A program made the position numbers and the translations under genes. From Thermohalobaculum sp050331335 (GTDB lineage: Bacteria; Pseudomonadota; Alphaproteobacteria; Rhodobacterales; Rhodobacteraceae), in contig JBHJGY010000057.1 of assembly GCA_050331335.1 (NCBI GenBank), positions 1 through 29,527 of the forward strand: a DNA stretch of 29,527 bases, in the 5' to 3' direction. Below are positions 1-7,666 of the stretch, one piece after another. Position 1 is the first letter of the stretch. Each line of letters begins with the position of its first letter. Under the pieces are notes generated by a model. It did not search any database, had not been told where the DNA came from, and was given only the letters and a program-made list of their open reading frames with translations.

Positions 1-2
1 GG

Positions 3-152
3 CCCGAATTTGCGGGGGAGCTCTGCGCCGTCGCCCGCGGTGCTCGCCTCGGCCTGCCAAGGGATCCCACGTTGGTGCGCGAGCCTATGCTGCGCGGGGG
101 CGGCGCGGCGGGGGGGTCGACCCCCCGGACGCGCCGGGCACGGGCGCCTTGA
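3..152 (+). CDS. Possible C-terminal tail of an upstream gene (partial)
   Basis: One plus-strand frame is open from the window edge to a TGA at 150-152, and most of its codons end in G or C, as in the real genes here. It would encode about 49 residues ending in an Arg/Pro/Gly-rich stretch. I recognise no family. The last third overlaps the GC hairpin at 101-136, so the apparent coding signal there could simply be G+C-rich spacer. The sequence left of the window would decide whether this is the end of a gene. Confidence 0.25.
   Translation, partial: PEFAGELCAVARGARLGLPRDPTLVREPMLRGGGAAGGSTPRTRRARAP
101..136. terminator. GC-rich hairpin upstream of the RidA gene
   Basis: Arms 101-107 (CGGCGCG) and 130-136 (CGCGCCG) are complementary. 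Inside them, 111-126 is a perfect palindrome, GGGGGG-TCGA-CCCCCC. No T-run follows, so it is not a textbook intrinsic terminator, but it could terminate or process the upstream transcript. Confidence 0.35.
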
Positions 153-196
153 CGGCGCCGGTGCCGCAGCGCCCCGGGTCAAAGGGAGGGACCGAT

Positions 197-688
197 ATGA
201 CCGGACGGATCGACGCGCGGCTGACGGAGCTTGGGATCGTGTTGCCCGAGCCGAAGGCGCCGGTTGCGAATTACGTGCCCTTCGTCTTGGCGGGGGGCCT
301 GCTCTATGTCTCGGGGCAGGTTTCACTCGGACCTCAGGGGCCGATCACGGGCCAGCTCACCGGCGCAGATCAGGTGGACGGCACGGCGCCGGACGGCTCG
401 CCGATGGCCAAGGCGGTGGGGGCTGCGCGCGCGTCGGGCCTGAGCCTTATCGCCCAGATCAAGGCGGCCACGGGAGATTTGGATCGGCTGACACGGGTGG
501 TGAAGCTGACAGGCTTCGTGAATTCGGCGCCGGACTTCACCCAACAGCCGGTGGTGATCAACGGCTGCTCCGACCTCATGGTCGATGTCTTCGGCGCGGC
601 AGGGCGGCATGCCCGGTCGGCGGTGGGGGTGGCAGCGCTGCCGTTGGGCGTCATGGTTGAGATCGAAGGGATCTTCGAGATCGCCTGA
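197..688 (+). CDS. RidA family protein (YjgF/YER057c/UK114)
   Basis: Predicted 163-residue RidA-superfamily protein. RidA members hydrolyse reactive enamine/imine intermediates released by PLP enzymes, but this longer alphaproteobacterial subtype has no firmly assigned substrate. The fold is covered by the early ANYVPFV and LLYVSGQVS strands, the central LDRLTRVVKLTGFVNSAPDF segment (about residues 95-114), and the C-terminal GRHARSAVGVAALPLG stretch. R140 in that stretch sits where RidA's substrate-binding arginine lies. The ATG at 197 is chosen because GGGAGG at 184-189 gives a good ribosome-binding site; an in-frame ATG at 149 lacks one. The gene is cytosolic, stands alone and converges on the subtilase gene that follows, with a 61-bp gap holding a 5-bp GC hairpin at 705-718. 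Confidence 0.9.
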   Translation: MTGRIDARLTELGIVLPEPKAPVANYVPFVLAGGLLYVSGQVSLGPQGPITGQLTGADQVDGTAPDGSPMAKAVGAARASGLSLIAQIKAATGDLDRLTRVVKLTGFVNSAPDFTQQPVVINGCSDLMVDVFGAAGRHARSAVGVAALPLGVMVEIEGIFEIA

Positions 689-749
689 GCCCAGGGATCT
701 GGAACGGGCCTGCGCCCGATGGCGCACGCCCCGTCCGTTAGCGGTCCAG

Positions 750-2084
750 TCAGCCGATCAGCACATCCCCGTAATCAGAAGCATTTTCGAGGAAATAGTC
801 GAGCGCGGCATCGGCATCGGCGATCCGGTACCCCGCCGGCGGGCGCAAGCCCTCGCCGCTCACCGCCTCGCCCGACGCCTGGAGGATCTCCAGGAACTCC
901 TCATCGCTGAGGCGTTCGCCGATCACTTCCTGGGCCGCTTCCTGCAAGATCGCCGCGATCCCGGAGATCATGGGGGCCGAGAAGCTCGTACCCGACACGT
1001 CCAGGACCTGCCCATCGAGGGTCTCGACTTCGACATCCACGCCCGGCGCCGCGATATCCGTCAGCGTCTCGCTCCGCTGGCTGAACCCGGCGAACCGGCC
1101 GGCATCATTGGTGGCCGATACCGCAATCACATTGGGATCCGCCGCGATGACGCTAACGCCATCGGCATAGCGGTCGCCCTCGTTTCCAGCGGCGACGACC
1201 GAGAAGATGCCGAGCGCGTCGAGTTCCGCGAACTCGTCCGACAGCCGGGTCGTCGTCTCCCGGGTGGCATTGCCGAAGCCCAACGAAAGGTTGACGGCTG
1301 CGATGTCGAGCACGCCGGCATTGTCGATAACCCAGTCGAGAGCCTCTTCGATGTCGAAGAGGCTCGCGCCGGCACCGGGGAAATTCGGGAATACCTTGAG
1401 ATGGACGATCTCCACCGCCGAGGCGGTGTTGGTCACGGTCTCGGCGACCCAAGAGCCGTGGCTGTCGATCCGATTGACCCGCGCCCAAGGGTCGTTGAAC
1501 AGCCCGGCGAAATCGAAATCGGAGATTTGCGCCGTTTGATCGTAATAGGGCGACCAGCCGTCATCGATTACCACGACCACCTGACCGTCGCCGGTGAACT
1601 CCGCCGCGGCAGGCTGGGCGACCGGGGCGATGTCGGTGCCCGGGGCAAAGCGATCCTGCGCGTCCTCGATCCGGGATGCCAACCGATCCCGCAGCTCTGC
1701 GCCGTCGGGCAACGACCAGTCGAACAGCGTGTCGCCGATCGCATCAGGAGCCTCGACCCAAGGCGCACCGCCGTCTCTCAAGCTGCCATCGAGGCGTGCC
1801 AGGGCCGTATCGAGCGCGTCGCGGGCAAGCCCGAGCGCGGCCTCCGAGAGGCTCTGCGGTGCCAGCACCGGTTCTGCCCCCGCACCGTCGGCCCCCGCAC
1901 CGTCGACCGCAGCGGAGGCCTTCTCGGCGATGGCGGCAAGGAGATCTGCAAGCCCAGCGACGGCCGAGCTTTCCGCGGGCGGGCCAGCCTCGTCAGACGG
2001 GATGATGACCACCGGGTCCAAGAGCAAGCTGTCTGCACCGCTGGCAAAGACCATCGGAGTTGGGGCGCTATCGTGTCGGCTCAT
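750..2084 (-). CDS. S8 family serine peptidase (subtilisin-like), copy A
   Basis: A 444-residue subtilase with all catalytic elements visible: Asp174 in VVVIDDG, His209 in DSHGSWVA, oxyanion Asn301 in VAAGN, and Ser367 in SGTSFSAP. The catalytic domain spans about residues 162-405. About 160 low-complexity, Ala/Asp/Glu-rich residues precede it, including a DWSLPDG element shared with copy B. There is no Sec signal peptide and no transmembrane segment. The protein ends ASDYGDVLIG, an acidic residue followed by hydrophobic ones, as in the C-terminal signals of type I secreted proteases (inference). GAGGTG lies 5 bases before the ATG. It follows copy B on the same strand across a hairpin-containing spacer, so it may have its own promoter. 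Its target is unknown, and no ABC/MFP exporter gene is in the window. Confidence 0.9.
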   Translation of the reverse strand: MSRHDSAPTPMVFASGADSLLLDPVVIIPSDEAGPPAESSAVAGLADLLAAIAEKASAAVDGAGADGAGAEPVLAPQSLSEAALGLARDALDTALARLDGSLRDGGAPWVEAPDAIGDTLFDWSLPDGAELRDRLASRIEDAQDRFAPGTDIAPVAQPAAAEFTGDGQVVVVIDDGWSPYYDQTAQISDFDFAGLFNDPWARVNRIDSHGSWVAETVTNTASAVEIVHLKVFPNFPGAGASLFDIEEALDWVIDNAGVLDIAAVNLSLGFGNATRETTTRLSDEFAELDALGIFSVVAAGNEGDRYADGVSVIAADPNVIAVSATNDAGRFAGFSQRSETLTDIAAPGVDVEVETLDGQVLDVSGTSFSAPMISGIAAILQEAAQEVIGERLSDEEFLEILQASGEAVSGEGLRPPAGYRIADADAALDYFLENASDYGDVLIG

Positions 2085-2378
2085 CCTGCACCTCGATAGA
2101 TGATGGGATCCCTTGGGTCACTACGCGATCTCTACACCTCAGTGGTAAAGCTTCCCACCAACAAAATGGTGACCGAGCCTACCAATCCATGCGCGACGGA
2201 AGCGCCACGTCTGCACGTTTTGGCTGGGCTATCGGGGCGGCGTCAAGGCGGTGAACGGCCTGTCCAACCGGACCTGTTTACGCGGCGCCCCCCGGGCGAG
2301 GGGGGGGTGGGACTAGGGGGCGCCGCGCCGCCCCCTCGCGAAGGGGGGCGTCTCTTAGGCAACCTGCCGTTACGCCGA
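2085..2378. other. Spacer between the two subtilase genes
   Basis: This 294-bp gap holds no credible gene. The half next to copy B (2283-2350) is two consecutive GC hairpins. The half next to copy A is less G+C-rich and is the likely promoter region of copy A on the minus strand, though I see no convincing -35/-10 pair. A long plus-strand open frame crossing it is an antisense shadow of copy B. Confidence 0.6.
2283..2350 (-). terminator. Double GC stem-loop downstream of subtilase copy B
   Basis: Hairpin 1 pairs 2283-2292 (CGGCGCCCCC) perfectly with 2316-2325 (GGGGGCGCCG). Hairpin 2 pairs 2329-2335 (CGCCCCC) with 2344-2350 (GGGGGCG), plus one wobble. They begin about 28 bases past the stop codon of copy B. 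The absence of a T-tract argues for a pausing, processing or rho-assisted end rather than a classic intrinsic terminator. Confidence 0.45.
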
Positions 2379-3620
2379 TCAGGCGATCAGCAGCTCGCCG
2401 TAGTCGGAAGCATTGGCGATGAAATAGTCGACCGCCGCGTCGCCATCGGCGATGCGCCAGCCGTCCGGTGCGTCGGCCCCGGTATCCTCCACCCCGGCGC
2501 CACTCACCTGGAGGATCTCGAGGAATTCCTCATCCGTCAGCCGCTCGCCGATGAGGGTCTCAGACGCTTCCTGGAGCCGTGCGGCGATCCCGGAGATCGT
2601 CGGCGCGGCGAAGCTCGTGCCCGACACGGATCCGGTGAGGCCCGACACGGTCTCGACCTCGACATCGACGCCGAGCGGGGCAATATCGGTCAGCGTTTCG
2701 GAAGTCTGCGAAAAGCTGGCGAACTCACCGTCCTCGTCGGTGGCCGAAACCCCGATCACATTGGGGTCGGCCGCGAGGACATTGACACCGTCGTCATAGG
2801 TCTGGCCCGAATTGCCCGCCGCGACGATGGAGAAAACACCAAGATCGTCCAGTTCGGCGAATTCGTCGGACAGACCGGTCAGTGTCTCCTCGGTCGCATT
2901 GCCGAAGCCGAGCGACAGATTGACCGCCGCGATGGAGATCTGCTCCGCAACCTCGATCACCGCATCGAGCGCTTCTTGGATGTCGAACAACGAGGCGCCG
3001 CCCCCGCGCTCGGAAAACACCTTGAGGTGGACGATCTGAACTCCCGACGCCTCGTCCAAAACGGTCTGGGCAACCCAGGAACCGTGGCTCTGGGTGCCGA
3101 AGGTCTCGGCCGAGGGGTCGTTGAAAAACCCTGCGAAATCGTACTCCGCGACCGTCGAGGATTGGTCGTAGACGTCGGAATATCCGTCGTCGATCACCAC
3201 GACGATCTCGCCTTCGCCGGTGAAATCCGCAGCCGTCGGCCCGGCGGACAGAGGGGTTGCCGCCGGTGCCAGGCTCATTTCGGTGGCGGTCGCTGCGATC
3301 TGCGCCTGACCGGTGAGGGCGTCCTGCGCTTTCTTCGCGAGGCGGTCGAGCGGGCCGGCGCCGTCGAGCGGCATCGACCAGTCATAGAGCGTGTTGGCAA
3401 TCTGCGCCGGCGCTTCGACGAAGGGCAGGTGCGCGATCACGGCGTCGATCCCCTCAGCGACGAGGTCCAGCCCCGTTTCGCCCAAGGTCAGAGCGCCCGT
3501 GTCGCGGGCGGTAGGCGCGGCGGGCTCGGCTCCTTCGTCGTCCTCGGGGAGCAAGAGCTGAAAGGCGTCGGTGAAGGAGGCAAAGTCCCAATGACTTTGT
3601 AGGCTGGACTGAAGAGACAT
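2379..3620 (-). CDS. S8 family serine peptidase (subtilisin-like), copy B
   Basis: A second complete subtilase, 413 residues from the ATG at 3620. With that start the triad is Asp144 (VVVIDDG), His179 (SHGSWVA) and Ser336 (SGTSFAAP), with oxyanion Asn270 (VAAGN). The catalytic domain closely matches copy A, with identical runs such as IAAVNLSLGFGNAT, SDEFAELD and DEEFLEILQ. The N-terminal roughly 130 residues have diverged, apart from the DWS-P element. The C-terminus, NASDYGELLIA, repeats the pattern of copy A. No Sec signal is seen. I prefer the ATG at 3620 over an in-frame GTG at 3629 because GGGTG lies 6 bases before the ATG and nothing suitable precedes the GTG. The pair looks like a tandem duplication. 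Copy B is 107 bp downstream of mbfA, with a terminator-like hairpin between them, so it is probably a separate transcription unit. Confidence 0.9.
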   Translation of the reverse strand: MSLQSSLQSHWDFASFTDAFQLLLPEDDEGAEPAAPTARDTGALTLGETGLDLVAEGIDAVIAHLPFVEAPAQIANTLYDWSMPLDGAGPLDRLAKKAQDALTGQAQIAATATEMSLAPAATPLSAGPTAADFTGEGEIVVVIDDGYSDVYDQSSTVAEYDFAGFFNDPSAETFGTQSHGSWVAQTVLDEASGVQIVHLKVFSERGGGASLFDIQEALDAVIEVAEQISIAAVNLSLGFGNATEETLTGLSDEFAELDDLGVFSIVAAGNSGQTYDDGVNVLAADPNVIGVSATDEDGEFASFSQTSETLTDIAPLGVDVEVETVSGLTGSVSGTSFAAPTISGIAARLQEASETLIGERLTDEEFLEILQVSGAGVEDTGADAPDGWRIADGDAAVDYFIANASDYGELLIA

Positions 3621-3676
3621 CGGAATCACCCATTGGCATGTCCGTCGGATGATCTCTCTCTAGCATCTGTGGGAAT

Positions 3677-3708
3677 TTTTCCCAAGGGAAAATGGGCTGA
3701 TTGCCCAT
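3677..3708 (-). terminator. Probable intrinsic terminator of mbfA
   Basis: On the minus strand, ATGGGC and GCCCAT (plus-strand positions 3692-3697 and 3703-3708) form a 6-bp stem with a 5-base loop, followed directly by TTTT. The T-tract also belongs to a second potential hairpin, TTTTCCC-AA-GGGAAAA (3677-3692). It lies about 20 bases past the mbfA stop, where a terminator is expected. The stem is short, so efficiency is uncertain. Confidence 0.5.
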
Positions 3709-3727
3709 CCACAATTTCGTGACCGCC

Positions 3728-4705
3728 TCAGACGTTGCCGATCAGCACCCCTGCTCCAAAGACCAAAGCGCCGCCGAGCACAACCTGGAAGGCCGCGCGC
3801 CAAAACGGGGTTTCCATATAGCGGTTCTGAATCCAGGCAATCGCCCACAGCTCGACCACCACGACGATCATGGCGATCACCGTTGCGGTCCAGAAATCCG
3901 GGATCAGATACGGCATGGCGTGGCCAAGTCCGCCGACCGTCGTCATGATCCCGCAAACCATGCCGCGGGTCACCGGCGATCCGCGGCCTGAGATCTTGCC
4001 ATCGTCGGACACCGCCTCGGTGAAGCCCATCGAGATCCCCGCGCCTACCGAAGCCGCGAGCCCGACGATGAAGGTGGTCCAGGTGTCCATCGTCGCGAAG
4101 GCCGTCGCGAAGATCGGCGCCAGCGTGGAGACCGAGCCGTCCATCAACCCAGCGAGCCCGGGCTGAACATAGGTGAGCACGAATTTGCGATGGGCCGTCC
4201 GGTCCTCTTCCGACAGCGCTTCGTCGTCGAGCACCTCGCCTCCGATCTCACCAGCGCTCTTCTCGTGAACCGCCTCGGCCGCCGCCAAATCGCCCAGCAG
4301 CTTGCGCGTGTCGGCGTCTTCCGTCCGCTGCGCCGCGGCCTCGTAGAACACCCGGGCATCGTGCTCCATGCGCCCGACCTCGCCGCGGATCTGCTCCAGC
4401 GACAGCGTCTCCACGAGCCAAACCGGTTTGCGGGCGTAATAGCCGGCCACATGTTCACGGCGGATCAGTGGGATGCGATTGCCGAAGCGGTGCTTGTGGG
4501 TCTCGATCAAGCTGCGCCGATGGGTATCCTCCTCCTCGGCCATTCGGTCGAACAGCTCAGCGGTGTGGGGATAGTCGGCGCGCAATCGGTCGGCATAGGC
4601 GCGGTAGATCTGCGCATCGTCCTCCTCTGCCGAGATCGCGAGGGCAAGGATCTGCTGCTCTGAGAGGTCCTTGAAGCGGCGGCGGATGGCGAGGCCCGGA
4701 ACCAT
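3728..4705 (-). CDS. mbfA: MbfA, ferritin-like plus VIT1/CCC1 membrane iron exporter
   Basis: This 325-residue protein joins an N-terminal ferritin-like (erythrin-type) four-helix domain (about 10-170) to a C-terminal vacuolar-iron-transporter membrane domain (about 178-325). Candidate iron ligands in the first domain are the acidic cluster EEDD at 27-30, E59xxH62, E114 and E144xxH147. The second domain has the VIT-family MDGSVSTLAPIFA start and about four to five hydrophobic segments. Known MbfA proteins of Agrobacterium and Bradyrhizobium export iron across the inner membrane and protect against iron and peroxide stress. AGGGG lies 6 bases before the ATG, and an Irr-like palindrome lies just upstream, so iron-dependent control is likely. 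The gene is monocistronic and divergent from the VPLPA-CTERM gene. Confidence 0.92.
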   Translation of the reverse strand: MVPGLAIRRRFKDLSEQQILALAISAEEDDAQIYRAYADRLRADYPHTAELFDRMAEEEDTHRRSLIETHKHRFGNRIPLIRREHVAGYYARKPVWLVETLSLEQIRGEVGRMEHDARVFYEAAAQRTEDADTRKLLGDLAAAEAVHEKSAGEIGGEVLDDEALSEEDRTAHRKFVLTYVQPGLAGLMDGSVSTLAPIFATAFATMDTWTTFIVGLAASVGAGISMGFTEAVSDDGKISGRGSPVTRGMVCGIMTTVGGLGHAMPYLIPDFWTATVIAMIVVVVELWAIAWIQNRYMETPFWRAAFQVVLGGALVFGAGVLIGNV

Positions 4706-4717
4706 GGCTGCCCCTTT

Positions 4718-4734
4718 TCTGGAATGGTTCTAAG
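4718..4734 (-). promoter_or_regulatory. Candidate Irr (iron control element) operator of mbfA
   Basis: Read toward mbfA the site is CTTAGAACCATTCCAGA. The ICE-type consensus, as I recall it, is TTTAGAA-N3-TTCTAAA; 11 of the 14 half-site bases match. The site lies 12 bases upstream of the start codon, next to the ribosome-binding site, which suits repression. Irr control of mbfA is established in Rhizobiales; applying it here is inference. Confidence 0.5.
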
Positions 4735-4869
4735 AACTCACCGATAGCACCTTTTGGCGCCTGCGCAAACCGCCGCAGCGGCAGGCAGTTGTGTTGCAGC
4801 TTTCCGCGCCAGGCTGCAGGTTGGCGGCAAAGTCTCCTGCCCCTTGTCGAAAATGATTGGATCCATGCC

Positions 4870-5736
4870 ATGCCGACCCGCCTGTCCATCCCCGCCGCCG
4901 CGACCGTCCTTTTCCTGTCGGCCTGCTCCGGCAATGCCGCCCCGGTCCTGTTCGCGGTTGACGCAGGCACCGACGAGCTCCTGTCGATCGACCCGAACAC
5001 CGGCCGCGCCAGCGCCATCGGCCGGGTGGAGATCGGGGGCGTGCCAGTCGGCGGCATCCGCGGCCTCGCCTTTGGGCCGGACGGCACGCTCTACGGCGTC
5101 GACGGCTTCACCGACCGGCTCGTGATCATCGATACCGAAACAGGACAAGCCCTCGAGGTGGGCATCGTCACGGCCGGCGGGGTCGATGCCTTGGCCTTTC
5201 GCGGGGACACCCTCTTCGGCGTGACCTTGTTCGACGGGCGTCTCACCGACACTTTGGTCAGCATCGATACAACGACTGCCATGGCGACCGAGGTTGGTCT
5301 GATCGAGCCCGAGCAGAACCGCACCCAAGCCGCTCACGGCCTCGCTGCCACCCCGGACGGGACACTGTTCTACACGAACCAGGCCAACGATCTGTTTTAC
5401 GAGATCGACCTCGAGGCGATCGGGCCCACGACCGATGCCTCCAAGCTCGTCGGCTCGCACCGGCCCGATCCGGAGACCGATGTCGAACTCCTCACGCTGA
5501 CCGCGGCACCCAACGGGACCCTTTATGCGACTGACTTCTTAACGGACACGCTGGTTACCGTAGATCGCGAGACGGGGGCGCTGACGGAAATCGGCCCGCT
5601 CGGCTTCGGCGACGTGCGAGCCATCGCGGCGGCGCCGGCGGGGTTCGGGGTGGTGCCGGTCCCAGCGGCGGGGTGGCTCCTGCTCACCGGGGTCGGGACG
5701 CTGCTGCTGGTCCGCCGGCGGGCTCAGCCCGCGTAG
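4870..5736 (+). CDS. VPLPA-CTERM sorting-domain protein with propeller-like repeats
   Basis: The predicted 288-residue exported protein has three parts. Residues 1-23 are an N-terminal signal. Residues 25-260 carry repeated units of the type LYxVDxxTDxLVxIDxxTGxxxxVG, suggesting a beta-propeller of the DUF4394 or NHL-like kind. The C-terminus is a sorting tail: VPVPAAGW at 262-269, a hydrophobic helix, then RRRAQPA. Such tails are recognised by VPLPA-type exosortases (XrtD); none is encoded in the window. The signal region also contains LSAC at 16-19, which fits a lipoprotein lipobox, so cleavage could be by signal peptidase II at C19 or signal peptidase I after GNA. The ATG at 4870 is chosen because the signal peptide starts there; its ribosome-binding site is weak. 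The last 13 bases overlap the convergent EVE gene. Function is unknown. Confidence 0.8.
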   Translation: MPTRLSIPAAATVLFLSACSGNAAPVLFAVDAGTDELLSIDPNTGRASAIGRVEIGGVPVGGIRGLAFGPDGTLYGVDGFTDRLVIIDTETGQALEVGIVTAGGVDALAFRGDTLFGVTLFDGRLTDTLVSIDTTTAMATEVGLIEPEQNRTQAAHGLAATPDGTLFYTNQANDLFYEIDLEAIGPTTDASKLVGSHRPDPETDVELLTLTAAPNGTLYATDFLTDTLVTVDRETGALTEIGPLGFGDVRAIAAAPAGFGVVPVPAAGWLLLTGVGTLLLVRRRAQPA

Positions 5737-6143
5737 CCGGTCATCTCACAGAGGAGGCGCCACTCCTCATCGCTCACCGGTACGACGGAGAGCCGCGACT
5801 GCTTGACGAGGGCGAAGTCTGCGAGGCGCTCGTCGGCCTTGATCTGCGCCAGCGTGACGGGCCGCGGAACAGGCGCCACAGCCTTCATGTCCACGCATTC
5901 CCAGCGCGGATCGTCGGTTGTCCAATCGGGGTGAATCTCCCGGCAGACCTCGACGATCCCGACGATGCGCTTCTCATTCACCGAATGGTAGAAGAAGCCG
6001 AGATCGCCGAGTTTCATCTCCCGCATGTTGTTCCGAGCCTGGTAGTTGCGCACCCCGTCCCATTCCTCGCCGGCGGCGCCTTTGGCAACCTGGTCGTCCC
6101 AGCTCCAAGTGTCGGGTTCGGATTTGAAGAGCCAATAGGCCAT
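5724..6143 (-). CDS. EVE domain-containing protein
   Basis: A 139-residue protein consisting of a single EVE domain (PUA-like fold, thymocyte nuclear protein 1 family). Diagnostic segments are the start MAYWLFKSEPDTWSWDD, then WDGVRNYQARNNMR (about 28-41), the GDLGFFYHS strand (about 46-54), and the later VDMKAVAPVPRPVTL. EVE domains are thought to bind modified bases in DNA or RNA, and eukaryotic relatives recognise 5-hydroxymethylcytosine; the ligand here is unknown. AAAGGA lies 8 bases before the ATG. It is the last gene of the minus-strand unit that starts with tsaD, 30 bp after the phosphotransferase/ATPase fusion, and its 3' end overlaps the convergent VPLPA-CTERM gene by 13 bp. Confidence 0.93.
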   Translation of the reverse strand: MAYWLFKSEPDTWSWDDQVAKGAAGEEWDGVRNYQARNNMREMKLGDLGFFYHSVNEKRIVGIVEVCREIHPDWTTDDPRWECVDMKAVAPVPRPVTLAQIKADERLADFALVKQSRLSVVPVSDEEWRLLCEMTGYAG

Positions 6144-6173
6144 CGCGGCGTCCTTTCAGGCAGGCAGCAAAGA

Positions 6174-7664
6174 TCAGCAGAGGGCGGCCAACGCACGGGC
6201 CGCCAAACCGTCCGGGGCGCCCTGAGCACAAAGGTGGACCCAATCTTCCGGCGCCGACTGCGTCATCTGGCGTGCGAGCACGGCAAGCGTCGCATCAGAA
6301 GCGTCGTCACGGCGGGCGGCGATCCGGGTTTCGAGGACGGCGCGCGGGGCGTCGAGCCAGAGCCCGTCGAAGCGCAAGCCGAGTTCCCCTGCCAGCGCCG
6401 CGGCCTCGGCGCGCTGAGAGGCTTCGAGATGGGTGGCGTCCAGGATGACCGGCCAGCCCCCGTTGAGGGCCATCGCCGCCCGGAGCCGCATCGCCTGGGC
6501 CACCTGCGCCGAGATGTCTGCCGCATAGGCCGCTTGCGGGAGCCGCGCCGTCTCCTCCACCCCGAGGAGCCCCTTTCGGACGGCATCCGACCGCAGCACC
6601 ACAGCTTGCAGGCGATCCGCCAAAGCCCTGGCGAGCGTCGATTTGCCGGTACCGGAGCGCCCGCCGACCGCGATAAGCCGGGGCGTCGGCGGTGCCCTGA
6701 GCGTCGCCAGCGCCGCCTCGGCATAGGCGCAAGCCTGATCCGGCCGACCCTGCAGCACCGTCACCTTGGCGCGGATCGACGCCCGTACCGCCTCGTAAAG
6801 CCCCAGCAGGGCGAGCCCCCCATAAGCCGTCTCGACCAACGGATCCGGTGTCCGCGACAGCGCCTCGGCCCATGCATTGAGCACCGCCGGACGCAACCCG
6901 CCAAGGCCACGGATGCGCAAGTCCATTGTCAGGAACGCCAAGTCATAAAGCGGGTCAACGGTGGCAATGGCATCGTTGAACTCGATACAGTCGAAGGGCG
7001 CAGGCTGCCCGCGCCACAGAACGATGTTCCCGAGATGGAGATCGCCATGGCAGCGCCGCCGGTGGCGGGCGGTGGCAACCTCGGTTCGCCGTGCGGCCTC
7101 GGCCAACAGCGCCTCAGCGAGCGCCGCCGCCAGATCGGCCCCGAGCACCGGCCCCAGACGCGCGATCTCGGCCGCCTCCGCTCCGACGAGGGCTGCGAGG
7201 TCGACCGCACCCGCGGCGGGTGCCGCCTTGTGCAGCGCCGCAACGCGCGCACCGGTTTGTGCGAGAAGCCTGCGGTCGAGCTTGCCGGCCTCGGCCATCT
7301 GAGAGAACAACGCATCCGCTGCGAACCGCCGCATGACCACGAGCGGCTCCGCCGTCGCGGGCAGGCCGTCGGGATCGGCCGCGGGACGGAGGAGCCGCAG
7401 CCCGCCCTGCGGCGACACATCCACCCCGCCGAGACCCAGATAGAGCCCGGAGGCGGCGGGGGCGTTCAACGCGATCTCTCGGGCGGCGCAAGCACGCCGC
7501 TTGGCCCGGCTGCCATAATCGAGCCAGCCATAGTCGACGGGGCGGCGCAGTTTCCACGCCTCGCTCGGGGTCAGATGGATAACCGCGGTGTGGGTCTCGA
7601 CGATCGCCGGCCGGTCGAGCCCTGGCCCTCTGAGGAAGGCCGCCGCCTCGCCCCAGCCAAGCAT
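6174..7664 (-). CDS. Bifunctional aminoglycoside-phosphotransferase-like / P-loop kinase fusion
   Basis: A 496-residue two-domain protein. Residues 1-300 resemble APH/choline-kinase-type phosphotransferases: HGDLHLGN at 206-213 gives catalytic D208 and N213, and EFND (228-231) with DPLYDLAFL (237-245) fills the metal-binding region. Residues 327-496 form a P-loop kinase domain with Walker A GRSGTGKS at 335-342, a RSD motif at 358-360 and VILDATHLE at 407-413. Fusions with this architecture are widespread in Proteobacteria, and their substrate is not established; the APH label does not imply antibiotic resistance. The start is the ATG at 7664, two bases after the yciI stop codon, so the two are probably translationally coupled. 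A longer upstream open frame is rejected because it overlaps yciI. Confidence 0.87.
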   Translation of the reverse strand: MLGWGEAAAFLRGPGLDRPAIVETHTAVIHLTPSEAWKLRRPVDYGWLDYGSRAKRRACAAREIALNAPAASGLYLGLGGVDVSPQGGLRLLRPAADPDGLPATAEPLVVMRRFAADALFSQMAEAGKLDRRLLAQTGARVAALHKAAPAAGAVDLAALVGAEAAEIARLGPVLGADLAAALAEALLAEAARRTEVATARHRRRCHGDLHLGNIVLWRGQPAPFDCIEFNDAIATVDPLYDLAFLTMDLRIRGLGGLRPAVLNAWAEALSRTPDPLVETAYGGLALLGLYEAVRASIRAKVTVLQGRPDQACAYAEAALATLRAPPTPRLIAVGGRSGTGKSTLARALADRLQAVVLRSDAVRKGLLGVEETARLPQAAYAADISAQVAQAMRLRAAMALNGGWPVILDATHLEASQRAEAAALAGELGLRFDGLWLDAPRAVLETRIAARRDDASDATLAVLARQMTQSAPEDWVHLCAQGAPDGLAARALAALC

Positions 7665-7666
7665 GC

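Noticed and set aside
585..3602. Two plus-strand frames of about 500 codons opposite the subtilases
   Set aside because: Their similarity to each other only mirrors the similarity of the two subtilase genes on the other strand.
6174..7664. Antibiotic-resistance gene suggested by the aminoglycoside phosphotransferase motif
   Set aside because: HGD-type kinases act on many substrates; the fused P-loop kinase and housekeeping context argue against resistance.
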